Positions 32,020 through 42,400 of a DNA stretch of 64,000 nucleotides are shown piece after piece. The stretch's first letter is position 1. Every line of letters begins with the position of its first letter. The translations under genes were made by a program, and so were the position numbers. The DNA comes from Bicyclus anynana. Lineage: Eukaryota; Arthropoda; Insecta; Lepidoptera; Nymphalidae. The DNA lies in NCBI RefSeq assembly GCF_947172395.1, contig NC_069106.1, positions 7,998,001-8,062,000 on the forward strand, read 5' to 3'. The notes below the pieces were generated by a model that saw only the letters and a program-made list of their open reading frames with translations, did not search any database and was not told the DNA's origin.

Positions 32020-32693
32020 TTTATTAAAAAATATATAAAAATTCGCTTACTTTTAATATAAACTCTAAATATTGCAAAACAAAGTGATCAATGGTGATCA
32101 GTCGTTCACTTATCAATGAGAATGAATGCTTAATTGCTTATCAATTTCTATTTCATATTTATAAACAAACATGATATAGGACAAGTAATAATAAAAATAC
32201 ATACAATATTAAACTCTATTAGTATTGAGTTACATTATAAAATCAAACAAACAACAAATTTATTGAAGGTCACTGATTACAGAATGAAAAGGAAAATAGA
32301 CGTCAAATAAAGACTCCCGTCTCCCACTATCTTTAAAACGTTTTGTTTTCTCGTGAATTAAAAAAAATGGAAATATTCACGAGTAGGTACGTAGTGTACA
32401 TATCTCTAATGGTTACATTTTTCTCTTTTGTATTAGGTAAAGGCCTAAGTAGAAGAAATTATAAAAAATATTCTTACAAGTTTTTATTACATTGATTTGT
32501 CAGTACCTTGAACGTCATTTTATGGTGCAATAACAAAACGCTAAATGCAACAAGTTGAAACACGTCGCCGCAAAATTTGAATTGCATTTTTTTGCTTTGC
32601 GTTTGCTAGTAATTTGTTTGCTTTGTTTTTGTCTATAACAGTCTTTAGTACTGTGAGTGTGGTTGGTCTCGATAATTTATTGATAAATTAAAT
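32020..32693. promoter_or_regulatory. Divergent promoter region, GLYCTK / TERT
   Basis: 674 bp between opposed start codons, AT-rich and free of recognised repeats. No specific factor site is claimed. Confidence 0.6.
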
Positions 32694-34832
32694 ATGAACG
32701 AACCGATTTGTTTTTCCCAACACTTCGTAAATAAACAAAATGTGAGGTCCCTTAGTAATATTTTAAATTTAAAATTGTTAAAAAGTCAGAACAGTGAAGT
32801 TTTTCTTCAAGAAATTGTAAAGGAAGAGTTGGTGAGAGAAATTTCTTCAGAATTAAAGAAAATATTGCTCGATCTACAAGAAAACATCAAAATTTACAGT
32901 AAGAATGATTTTAAGGATTATTTTTCCATATTTAGAATAAAAGATGAGCAGCATAGTTTATTTACAGTGAATAAAGAAAATATTTGTGAAGGATGTTCAG
33001 CCACATTGAGTAAAATAATCCCAAAAAAGTTTTTTGGTAACAATCACAATACCAAGATATTTAAGAAATGTATAAAAACAATAGTTTACAGTATGAAACG
33101 CCAGCATATTTATTTTGAAAAAATGATTCAGAAATGGGATTTCAAAATATTTCCTTGGAATAATATATCAACAGTAAATTCATTCGGTATTTTGTATAAT
33201 ATTCTTCATTGGATATTCAAAGTTTTATTATCAGCAATTATAACTTTGAACTTCTATGTTACCACAACCAAAGTGAATAACGATGAAAATTTGCTTTTTT
33301 TCTTTTGGAAAAATCAATGGCAGAGTTTCTACGATAAGAAGATATCTGACATGGTGTCAGCAAAAGTTATAAATAAGTTTCATACAAATTCATTAGGGAA
33401 AAATTTGAGAAAAAGGTATAGTTTGCAAGAAAAATTAAAATTGAAGTCCATGAAAAAGGATATACCTAAACTACATTTAGTTCTGAAACCGAACAATGAT
33501 TTCAGACCAATTGTGAGGTATAAAAGTGAAATACTCAGTGCCAGAGATAAACATAAAATCAAGGAAAAATTGTATTTCCTGAGAAAGCTCACTGGGAAAC
33601 CGCATGAAAAAATTGAGACTATATTTACCACACTGTTCTTTAAGTGGTTGGAAAATAAAAAACCCAAACTGTATTTCATTAAAACAGATCTGAGTAATGC
33701 GTTTGGGTCGATAAACAAAGAAAAGCTTTTAAAAATTCTCTGTGAAAGGCATCAAGATTTGCAGAAGTCAGAAACAAACATGTTTATTAAGAAGAAACAT
33801 ACTCAACACTTTAAAGAATTTGTAGCTGAACTAAGGAAGCCTTTGCTGGTTCGTTGTGGTTCCACGGTTTATGAATGGAAGGCAGGACTTGTACAGGGCT
33901 ACAAATTTTCACCAGCTTTATCGGAGCTTTACTATTCGTATATGGATGAAATTTATTTTTCAAAACATACGGACAATAATGAACTCAGATTATTTATTAG
34001 AGTTGTCGATGACTACTTGTATATAACAGATACTTTGCAGGATGCACAATTGTTTTTAAAAGCGTTATCAAATTATAGTAATGTGAATTATGGCAAAACT
34101 GTCATCAACTTTGCCCATGAAGATATAAATTGCAGTAATGAATTAACTTTCCTTGGTTATTCCTATAATACAGATAATATGAATGTGGGTAGAGCGAACA
34201 CAGTTTTTAATGGGCAGATGTGTTATAAAATAAGTTTCACTGGGTCGATTGCTAATTTGGAACAGTTTTTGGAGGCCAGGATTGGACAATCCGGCATACC
34301 GATCAATGGGCATATTTTTAATTTCCATCACAATAGTGAAGCATTAATATGGGAACACATTTTTATTACATTATGTTTGTCTGCAAACAAATTCTGTACA
34401 ATATTATCTTTATTATGCGATGAAAGTGAAATGCCCAAGTATTTGTCGGTATACAAAAAGAGAGTGGCAGTAAAACTCTGCAATACAATATTAGATAAAT
34501 TAAAGAAAAATTCTCCCAAAGACTTTTGCTTTACTTATTGCATTAATCATTTCCGATATTTATCATACAAAGCGCTGCTGTTATGTGCAAGAGGCACATC
34601 AAAATGCAACACATTGGTGCCATATGTAAATATAGAATTGGCCAAATCGAATTGTATTTATGGAAAATGGAGGGACCATGCAAGATTTATTTCGAAAAGT
34701 GGTCAAAATTTGGAACAAGCTGTAAAAGAAGTGTGTACAAAATCAGATTTGAGAAGGATTTTTAGAAAATTTGATGTGTTGCCCTACGATTTTCAGTGTT
34801 ATGACCATAAAAGATTCTATATGTCACTGTAA
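32694..34832 (+). CDS. TERT: Telomerase reverse transcriptase, intronless and N-terminally short
   Basis: Telomerase catalytic subunit, which copies an RNA template onto chromosome ends. One exon, 712 residues. The start ATG (MNEPICFSQHF) is the first in frame. An RNA-binding region precedes a T-motif-like FFWKNQWQSFYDKKI. The palm motifs follow in order: motif 2 PKLHLVLKPNNDFRPIVRY, motif A KTDLSNAFGSI (Asp332), motif B' GLVQGYKFSPALSELYY (Gln401-Gly402), motif C RVVDDYLYITD (Asp439, Asp440), motif D NYGKT and motif E LTFLGYSYN. All three catalytic Asp residues are present. There is no room for the N-terminal TEN (GQ) domain, as known for silkworm TERT, which is also intronless. Nothing in the sequence shows it to be inactive. 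Confidence 0.95.
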   Translation: MNEPICFSQHFVNKQNVRSLSNILNLKLLKSQNSEVFLQEIVKEELVREISSELKKILLDLQENIKIYSKNDFKDYFSIFRIKDEQHSLFTVNKENICEGCSATLSKIIPKKFFGNNHNTKIFKKCIKTIVYSMKRQHIYFEKMIQKWDFKIFPWNNISTVNSFGILYNILHWIFKVLLSAIITLNFYVTTTKVNNDENLLFFFWKNQWQSFYDKKISDMVSAKVINKFHTNSLGKNLRKRYSLQEKLKLKSMKKDIPKLHLVLKPNNDFRPIVRYKSEILSARDKHKIKEKLYFLRKLTGKPHEKIETIFTTLFFKWLENKKPKLYFIKTDLSNAFGSINKEKLLKILCERHQDLQKSETNMFIKKKHTQHFKEFVAELRKPLLVRCGSTVYEWKAGLVQGYKFSPALSELYYSYMDEIYFSKHTDNNELRLFIRVVDDYLYITDTLQDAQLFLKALSNYSNVNYGKTVINFAHEDINCSNELTFLGYSYNTDNMNVGRANTVFNGQMCYKISFTGSIANLEQFLEARIGQSGIPINGHIFNFHHNSEALIWEHIFITLCLSANKFCTILSLLCDESEMPKYLSVYKKRVAVKLCNTILDKLKKNSPKDFCFTYCINHFRYLSYKALLLCARGTSKCNTLVPYVNIELAKSNCIYGKWRDHARFISKSGQNLEQAVKEVCTKSDLRRIFRKFDVLPYDFQCYDHKRFYMSL

Positions 34833-35479
34833 GAAAACCTACAAATTAAAAACTCATCATTATCAACCTATTGTAATTGTCCAATACAGGGCCAGGGCTC
34901 ATAGTATCCTAAACAAAAAAATTAAGACCCTGAGGTCAGTTTAGCTGGCCTATTCACTAATTTGATCTTTACTATCTACAGTGGATATGATTATCACCAC
35001 TGCCTCCGATTCCGGTAGGTGTGGGATCGAATCTGGCCCAAGGCATGCACCTCTAACTTGCCAGTTGTGTGCATTTTAAGGAATTTAATATCACTTATTT
35101 GTAAGTGGTATTTTCCCTACATTATTCAAATTCTAACTATTGAATGAGGTGTGCAATTAATGTAGGTTTGTGTGGCAGTGTTGTGATAAGGAAAGTAATA
35201 AATTATTTGTATAAAATAAACACCTGTAATGAAATTGTTTTGATGATTTTCATTACAGAGATAAATTACACCTAGTACAAGAACATACGCTTTGTTTTGT
35301 AAGATTTTGTTACAAAAATAAGTTTTTATTTTCCCTTTCAGAATCTTAAGCATTTCAGACTTCATCAGGATTTATGAGAATGGAAGTGTTATTAAAACAT
35401 TTTATACAGTAGTTGCATAATATTGACATAATAGTTTATTATTTTCAGATCAAGTTAATCATACAAGCGGAAACTATAG
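34833..35479. other. TERT / zinc-finger convergent 3' region
   Basis: Holds a degraded SINE family A head at about 34975-35100 (ttccggtaggtgtgggatcg, gtgtgcattttaaggaattt), candidate plus-strand AATAAA at 35197-35202 and 35215-35220, and a minus-strand AATAAA (TTTATT at 35435-35440) 40 bp past the zinc-finger stop. No gene seen. Confidence 0.6.
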
Positions 35480-36613
35480 CTACTCTGACGTTACTTTGCA
35501 TTGGTTATTCACTTGCAAATACAGCGGCATTCTTCCACTGCGCAATTTCTCTCTCTTGTGGACATTTAGCTGATGTTTCATCATTTGCTTGCGATATCCA
35601 AATGCCTTCCCGCATACTTCACACACATGCTCCTTCAATCCGGTATGATCAACTTTAAAGTGTATCCCCAAGTCTCTCTTACTATGGAACCCTCGCCCAC
35701 ACATGTCACATTTAAAGTGATGGTCGCGACTGTGAGTTAACATGTGTTTATTCAGATTGCTTGTATTTACAAATCTGGACGGGCATTGGGAACATTGGTA
35801 GGGCCTTTCACCAGTATGTGTCCTCATATGCATTTTTAAAGACTCAGTAAACCGCCCCCTGTAAGGGCATAGAGAGCATTGGAAAGGGAGGCTATAGAAA
35901 TGAGTTAGTCTATGCCTTTGGAATGGACCCTGCAGAGGGAATTTTTTCCCACATATGTCACACATAAACTGTCTCTCATTCTTGTGTAACAACATATGTT
36001 TTTTAATATAGACAGCTGTGTACAATTTGTTGCATATTGGACATTTGTGTCTAACATTCTCATGCTCAGCGCTCAATCTATGTTCACTGTACTCTTTGAA
36101 TGTTTTGAAGCTTTTGATGCATTTTCTGCAGAAATAATTAGATTCTTCTTTAATGGGCTCTTCATAATCACTGCAGTCGTCTTTATTGTCTGTGGTGTCG
36201 TCGTTTTCCATGAAAACATCATTTTGCTGCCACCTCAATGTCTCATCAGATTGCTTCGCTTTTTTTCTGAATATTACAGCTCTCACAAGGAATTCGTAAC
36301 AGGAATTGCACAGAAATTTAGTATACTCGTCATCGGAACTTACGGTTACATCTCCGAAGGTACATAAAGCTTCCGATATATCTTCGTAATCCTCATTTCC
36401 ATAAATAGGTATATTACCTTCTTTGAGACATACTCGACATGTATTTTGTTCTTCTGCATCGTAGCGTTCTTCCTTGATTCTCGTACCGCTGCCGCCGCTA
36501 CTGTGTTTTTTATTGTTGTTGATCAACTTGACGGTATAGCTTCCTTTGGATTTACGTCTTTTTTCCTTCAGAGTGCAATGCAACATTTTCAAAAGCATTA
36601 GATAGCCTACCAT
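35480..36613 (-). CDS. ZAD and seven-C2H2 zinc-finger protein
   Basis: 377 residues in one open frame. Residues 59-62 (CRVC) and 102-105 (CNSC) form the four-Cys pattern of the ZAD domain, an insect dimerisation module. An acidic linker follows, then seven C2H2 fingers at about 162-184, 191-210, 218-238, 246-266, 274-294, 302-323 and 331-352. Fingers 4 and 5 are joined by the classic THTGERPY linker. A nuclear DNA-binding regulator is the family role; the target is unknown. The start is uncertain because three Met codons lie within ten residues (MVGYLMLLKM); the first has a favourable caaaATGg context. I cannot name an orthologue. It lies just left of the segmental duplication and convergent with TERT. 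Confidence 0.9.
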   Translation of the reverse strand: MVGYLMLLKMLHCTLKEKRRKSKGSYTVKLINNNKKHSSGGSGTRIKEERYDAEEQNTCRVCLKEGNIPIYGNEDYEDISEALCTFGDVTVSSDDEYTKFLCNSCYEFLVRAVIFRKKAKQSDETLRWQQNDVFMENDDTTDNKDDCSDYEEPIKEESNYFCRKCIKSFKTFKEYSEHRLSAEHENVRHKCPICNKLYTAVYIKKHMLLHKNERQFMCDICGKKFPLQGPFQRHRLTHFYSLPFQCSLCPYRGRFTESLKMHMRTHTGERPYQCSQCPSRFVNTSNLNKHMLTHSRDHHFKCDMCGRGFHSKRDLGIHFKVDHTGLKEHVCEVCGKAFGYRKQMMKHQLNVHKREKLRSGRMPLYLQVNNQCKVTSE

Positions 36614-36850
36614 TTTGAAAAGGTTTTAAATAATATCAAAAGGTGAAAGGTAATTAACTTTATTTTAACCACCTATGGCTAAATAAATAAATAGAACAGA
36701 ATAGCGTTGAGTAGGACATACAAGAGCAAGGAACATATTTACTCAGGAGAAGAATACCAACCTCATACAAAAAAAGTGGCACCAAAATTACCGCCATCTG
36801 TGGAATGCCCCCATTGAAACAATTTGCCAACGCGGGAAATTCAAAGCTAA

Positions 36851-37065
36851 TATATTGTTTTTAAATTTTCACAGTTCAGCTTTTGTAGACGGAATAGCTT
36901 TAAAATAAATATTTTTAAAAACCATTTCGATTAATTAATTAATTTAAACAGATATTTATAAACTCTGTCGATTAATTAATTAATTTAAACAGATTTTTAA
37001 AAATATTTATTTTAAAACCACTCCGTCCCCAAAAGCTGAACTGTGAAAATATTAAAAACAATATA
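36851..37065. mobile_element. MITE with ~65-bp inverted repeats (left copy)
   Basis: Ends tatattgtttttaa and ttaaaaacaatata, continuing through cacagttcagcttttg and its complement. The centre has two copies of ttaattaattaatttaaaca. Matching copy at 52497-52711. Confidence 0.8.
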
Positions 37066-37619
37066 ATAGCACAATATTTTAGTAACAAGTAATTGTATAT
37101 AATAAATTAAACAATAGAAAGAATAACAGTTTCAAGTTGAAATGTCTTTATTATCAAATAAATATGTTATGCACTTAATCAATTACTAAGTAAACATCAG
37201 CACCTTAAATATAATCTACATATATTCATTTTGCTTCTAAAACTAAATTTTATCTTTAAAGTAAAATGAAAACCAAAATATAAATATATCTATGCATCAA
37301 TTGGGTATTTGACTTCACTAAGATATTTGGGAAAATCAAGTCAATTATAACTTAACCAATTCATACATAAAAATATAGATTGTCGGGATATTTGTACATA
37401 TGATAAACTATGCAAACGTCACGCAGTTTCACCAGCGTAGTTCTCGTTCCCGTGGGAATACAGAGATAACAATTATGGCCTAATCCATGATTATAATGCT
37501 GTAAGAAATTTTTAAATCAGCAAAGTAGTTTCAGAGCCTATTCAATGCAAACAAACAAATAATCAAATTCTTCCGCTTTCTAATTAGTATAAATTTCATA
37601 AACAATAAAATTATTAGAA

Positions 37620-37838
37620 TTTGGCTAATGAAAGTAGAAACTGAAATCACCAGCCAAATTTTAAAAAATCGGAGTAAATTCTCAAAATTATAGTGCAAAT
37701 ATTGGAATAACTGAGTTTAACACTTATAGTATAGGTAATAATGTATTCACAAAGAAAAACTAATTTAAATAAATTATGAAAACGCATGTGATTTTTAAAT
37801 TTGGCGGGCAATTTCAGTCTCTACTTTCATTAGCCAAA
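37620..37838. mobile_element. MITE with ~45-bp inverted repeats (left copy)
   Basis: Starts tttggctaatgaaagtagaa and ends ctactttcattagccaaa, with gccaaattttaaaaa at the inner edge of each arm. Matching copy at 53263-53499. Confidence 0.8.
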
Positions 37839-38035
37839 CTTTACAACCTAATGCGATAACATAATATTACTTTTAGGCGAATCAATAGAGCATTTACCCT
37901 CTACCTCCTCAAACAGCTCTGATTTTGATGATTTTTTTTGTTCAGTTTGTTTCTTCATATTGAGTGAGGATGGAACGATTTATACTATTTAACAATAGTT
38001 ATGCTATTTATATAATAAATAATTAAAAAATAGAC

Positions 38036-39169
38036 ACTACCGACTTCAAAAACACAAAGTTATGCAGTAAACTAATAAGCTGAAGAAAACATTATAATAT
38101 TTTCTATCTACTATTGATTACTTTGAAGCCGGTGCCAATTGTACAATTAATGGGTAGGCAATCAATCGTACCGTTTTTTTCCACCTTAAGGATTCGAATT
38201 GTTTTCCGAAATTTATATGGGACCTACTTCGAAATAAACCCTTTACAAAAAGTAAAGAATTTTCAAAATCGGTCCACTCAGTAAAAAGTTACGCATAGTT
38301 TAACATTACAATAAATGGGAAAACAATTAATCATCTTCTATTTTCCTACTATTAGGTTTGAAATTGTTTTTTCCAACATTTTATGAGACTTTTAGGAATA
38401 TAGCCTTTCTATCAAAAAAAGAATAATCAAAATCGAACCACCCAATAAAAAGTTATGCTTGGTTTTACATTAAAATGAATGAGAAAACAATCAATCGCAC
38501 ATTTAGGATAGGAATTGTTTTTTAAAATTTATATGGGAGCTTTACAATCAAAATACCTTTACAATCTATAAAGAATTTACGAAATCGGACCACTTCGTAA
38601 TAAGTTACGCATAGTTTTACAATACAATTAATGGGAAAATAACCAGTCATCTTCGTTTTTTTTAAATTTATAATGATTTGGGACCATTGTCGGAATATAC
38701 CCTTTCTATTTAAAACAAAGTTATTTAAATCGGAATTCGAAGACATGCTTGGTTTTAAACTAAAACAATCAAGAATGATCAATTAAAAGAATTATCAAAA
38801 TCGGACTACTCATGTTAACAGTTATGCTTGGTTTTACATTACGAAAACAGGGGATGATTGATTGTGTAACCATTAATTTTAGTATACAACCGATCGGTTG
38901 TATACTAAAATTAATGGTTAAATAGGTCGGACCTGTCCGATTTTGATAATACTTTTTTATTATAAAGGGTTCATTCCGATGATAGTCTTTTAAACATATG
39001 AAAAAGCAATTCGAACCCTATAGCTAGTAAACAATAGATAACTAATTGTCGGCCCATTAATTGGACCATTGGCACCGCCTTCAAAGTGATCAATAGATAG
39101 AAAATATTATAATATTTTCTTTCGTTTGTTAGTTTTCTGCATAAGTTTGTATTTTTGAAGTCGGTTGTA
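38036..39169. mobile_element. Large fold-back element with internal repeats (left copy)
   Basis: Arms of about 110 bp (accgacttcaaaaacacaaa; gaagccggtgccaattgta) are inverted at 39050-39169. The interior is five or so diverged repeats of about 120-150 bp containing aaaatcgg...cactc and aaaagttacgcatag. No coding frame of note. Matching copy at about 53722-54803. Confidence 0.75.
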
Positions 39170-39471
39170 TTTAAAAAAATATATATATATGTATAAATAG
39201 CATAGATATTTTTTAACAATTTAAATAATTTCGTCCACCAAAACATTTATGATTTTAAATAACATAAAAAACATGACTTTAAAAAAAATCATCAAAGTCG
39301 GAGCTGTTTCTGAGGACTTCCAGCATATGCTTGTTTTATTTATTATTTGATTCCATTACTTCTTTCATAAAAACGTGACATTTTTCATTATGAGAAGTAC
39401 AGACATAAAGAGACGAATTTTAGTATTCCAAAGAATCATGGTGCAGGTGCCTGGTCCATTGATTATATTTG

Positions 39472-42400
39472 TTACATCAATTGTTGTGACCTGTAATAGA
39501 AAACTTTATTTAACATGACTTTTTAAAATGCACTGAAAATAAATATTTACATAATTATATATAATAAGAATTCCTATTCTCATCAGGGACATTTTTAGTC
39601 TATTTTCTGCTCCATTTACAAAAAATCATTTTAGGAAGCTCAGCTGTAACCTTGAAAAGTATAGAAATATGGATATTTTGTTACATTATTTACAAGCGGA
39701 CGCCCGCTACTTCGTCTATGTGGAATTCAGTTTTTCACAAATTTGCACACAATAAGTTTGTGTAAGAGAAATTATAATGTGTTTATTTCAGTTTTTAAAA
39801 ACAAAACTGTAAGTGTATCTAGGAAACATGTAGTTCATTGTTATTAAGCAGGTCAAAACTACCTTGTTCGTTCAGTAGCTAGTCCATGTGTTTTGGATCA
39901 CGAGATCCTGGTTCTGTCTTTAAGAGATACTGAGTTTTTGCTTCTGCTAACAAATTCTTAGTCTGGAGTTGGGAAGTTGGTGGTGTCACACCCCGTGCCT
40001 CAGAGAGCATGTTAAGCCGTCGAACCCGGTCATTATCATTAACATTTCTGATAGTGATCATTAATCAATCTAATAATATCAACCTAAGCCAAATGAATAA
40101 AGCAAGTTACCTTGTGCTATTTTGCAAAAATGCCAGCGGCAACGTGGCTGCAGTAGTGTGGCTCGGGACGGGTACAGCTAGATCTTCATCTTTTATTTCT
40201 GTCTCATGATATTTAACAATATATCTTCATTTTACAGCACCTGCAAAAATAAATCAGAAATTATACATTTTACATAATTATTATTGCATGCACTGCACCT
40301 GCAAAAATAAATAAGAAGTATACATTTATGGGGTGTAAGAGGGAGGCTAGTACCAGTCAGCCTCTCCAACTGCCAACATCACCTGCACGTGGTGCACCCT
40401 GCAGATTGACCGACGAGGCTCTGGCGACCGACCAATGGCGGTTTAACCATTCTGATTCAGCTAGACTTCACAAGTACCACAGACCGGTGTCAGGCAGCAG
40501 CGATACCGGTGCGAGAAGTCTAGGCCTGCGAATGACCAAGCCGCATGCCCAGCGTGGTCATTTATGGGCATTACCTTGCAATGTATAGTACAACACAACA
40601 AGATCCATGCAAGAGGCCTATGTCCAGCAGTGGACGTCTATCGGCTGATAAGGTATACATTTTACATAATTATTATTGTTACCAGTTAAGAGGATAATCC
40701 CAGAGGATGTTGCTATTTCGTGATCTAAACCAGACATTTTCTTTTAGCATAGTACTTGTAGAGCTTACTCTCCCGTGGGAGACTAACATTCCAAAGGACC
40801 ACAGTATAAAACTGAATAAATATTATGACCAACAAATGAACTAACTAAAATGGCTATATGGTTAGTCTGTACGCCGTAGAGAGGTGCGAGAGGATTACCA
40901 GCAAAATCTCTCTATAATTTGCTTAGAGACCTTGGTCTCTCTAGAAGTGCAGATTTGGGTTACCAAATTTGGCAGACCTTACTATGCAGGGAGAACAACA
41001 CGAGCAGAGAAGGGGAGTGTTAATCAATTGTTAAGGAATTCTTTAACCTTACCATTTGATCACAAGTCCAAGCTCTGCTCAGCGTTTTTCTCTCTGCCAC
41101 GTGATGGACACCCACATGGTGAATCCATGAATTGGTAAGATATTCGTCTCAAAAAAAATCATGTTGTACACTAAAATAATTTAGTTGAGTAGGGTGAGGC
41201 AAGCAACAATGGCCGCGTGAAATACAGTTTTTCACAAATCTCCCTTGATTTTTTCAGGAATAAAAGTTAATTTTAGTGAAATTTATCAATAGTTTTTTCA
41301 AGTGATTATAGTTATATACACAATACTAAAATGCAAACAAGGTCTTTTAAATTTTTCGTCTGTCTGTGTTTCTGTTTCTCTGGGATAATCTTTGGAACGG
41401 CTGAACCGATTTTAATTGGACTTTCATTGGAAGATAGAGGAAGTTATTGAGCAATATTTAGGCTACTTTTTATCCCAGAAACATGGTTCCCGCTGGATGT
41501 TCAAAAACTGAACATCACACGGTTGAAATCGCGGGCGTCCGCTAGTATTATAATATTGGTTAGCCAATGTGGTTTTGGATAACGAGGTCGTGGCTTCGAA
41601 TCCTGGGTCAGGCTATCAGATACTGAGTTTTTCTTTCTTCTAAGAAATTTACAGTTCTCAGCCTGGAGTTGGTAAGTTGTTTGTATTACACTCCCGTGCC
41701 TCGTCCAGGTCATTATCATTATCATCTGATAGTGATCCACAATGAATTTCACTTTATCACCCTTAGCTCACCAACCTTTATTGTAGCAGTGTGGTGGATC
41801 TAAGCTCCATAACCCCTTTTCTATAAGGTCTGACTCTGTAGTGTCGTTAAAATAGGCTGATAATGATGATGAAGCAGGTTACCTTGTGCTATATTGCAAA
41901 CATGCCAGCAGCAACTGTGTGGCTCAGCACTGACACAGCTAGACCTTCATCTTCTATTTTGCTACAGCTGAAAAATTAAACATAAAGAATAAATTTTATG
42001 TATTTTCACCAGTTAAAAAACAAATAAAAACTAAAAGAATTTTATCAAGTGAAAAATGTGAAGAATAGATTATGAAAAAAAATATATAGAATTGAATTAA
42101 GAGCCTCCTCCTTTTTTTGAAGTCGGTTAAAAATAATTCAGTTAAATTCTCATCTTGGAGTTGGGAAGCCTTCAATTCCGATTATTATCATTAGCATCAG
42201 ATAGTGGTTATTAATTAATTGAACATTATCACCCTAAGCCCACCAACAGCATTGGAGCATTGTGGTGGGTCTCAGCTCCATAACCACTTTTCTATAAGGC
42301 CTGGCCCTGTAATGCCGTTAAAATAGGCTGATAATGATGATGAAGCAGGTTACCTTGTGCTATTTTGCAAACATGCCAGTAGCAACTGTGTGGCTCAGCA

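Noticed and set aside
33380..33718. A minus-strand ORF within TERT
   Set aside because: Antisense shadow of the TERT coding sequence.
35996..36367. A 123-residue plus-strand ORF
   Set aside because: Antisense of the ZAD zinc-finger gene.
39360..39490. A 42-codon minus-strand exon reading VTTIDVTNIINGPGTCT
   Set aside because: The same sequence occurs downstream of the LINE stop at 48310-48700, so it is LINE 3' UTR. It is kept only as the weak 3' end of the tentative gene in another frame.
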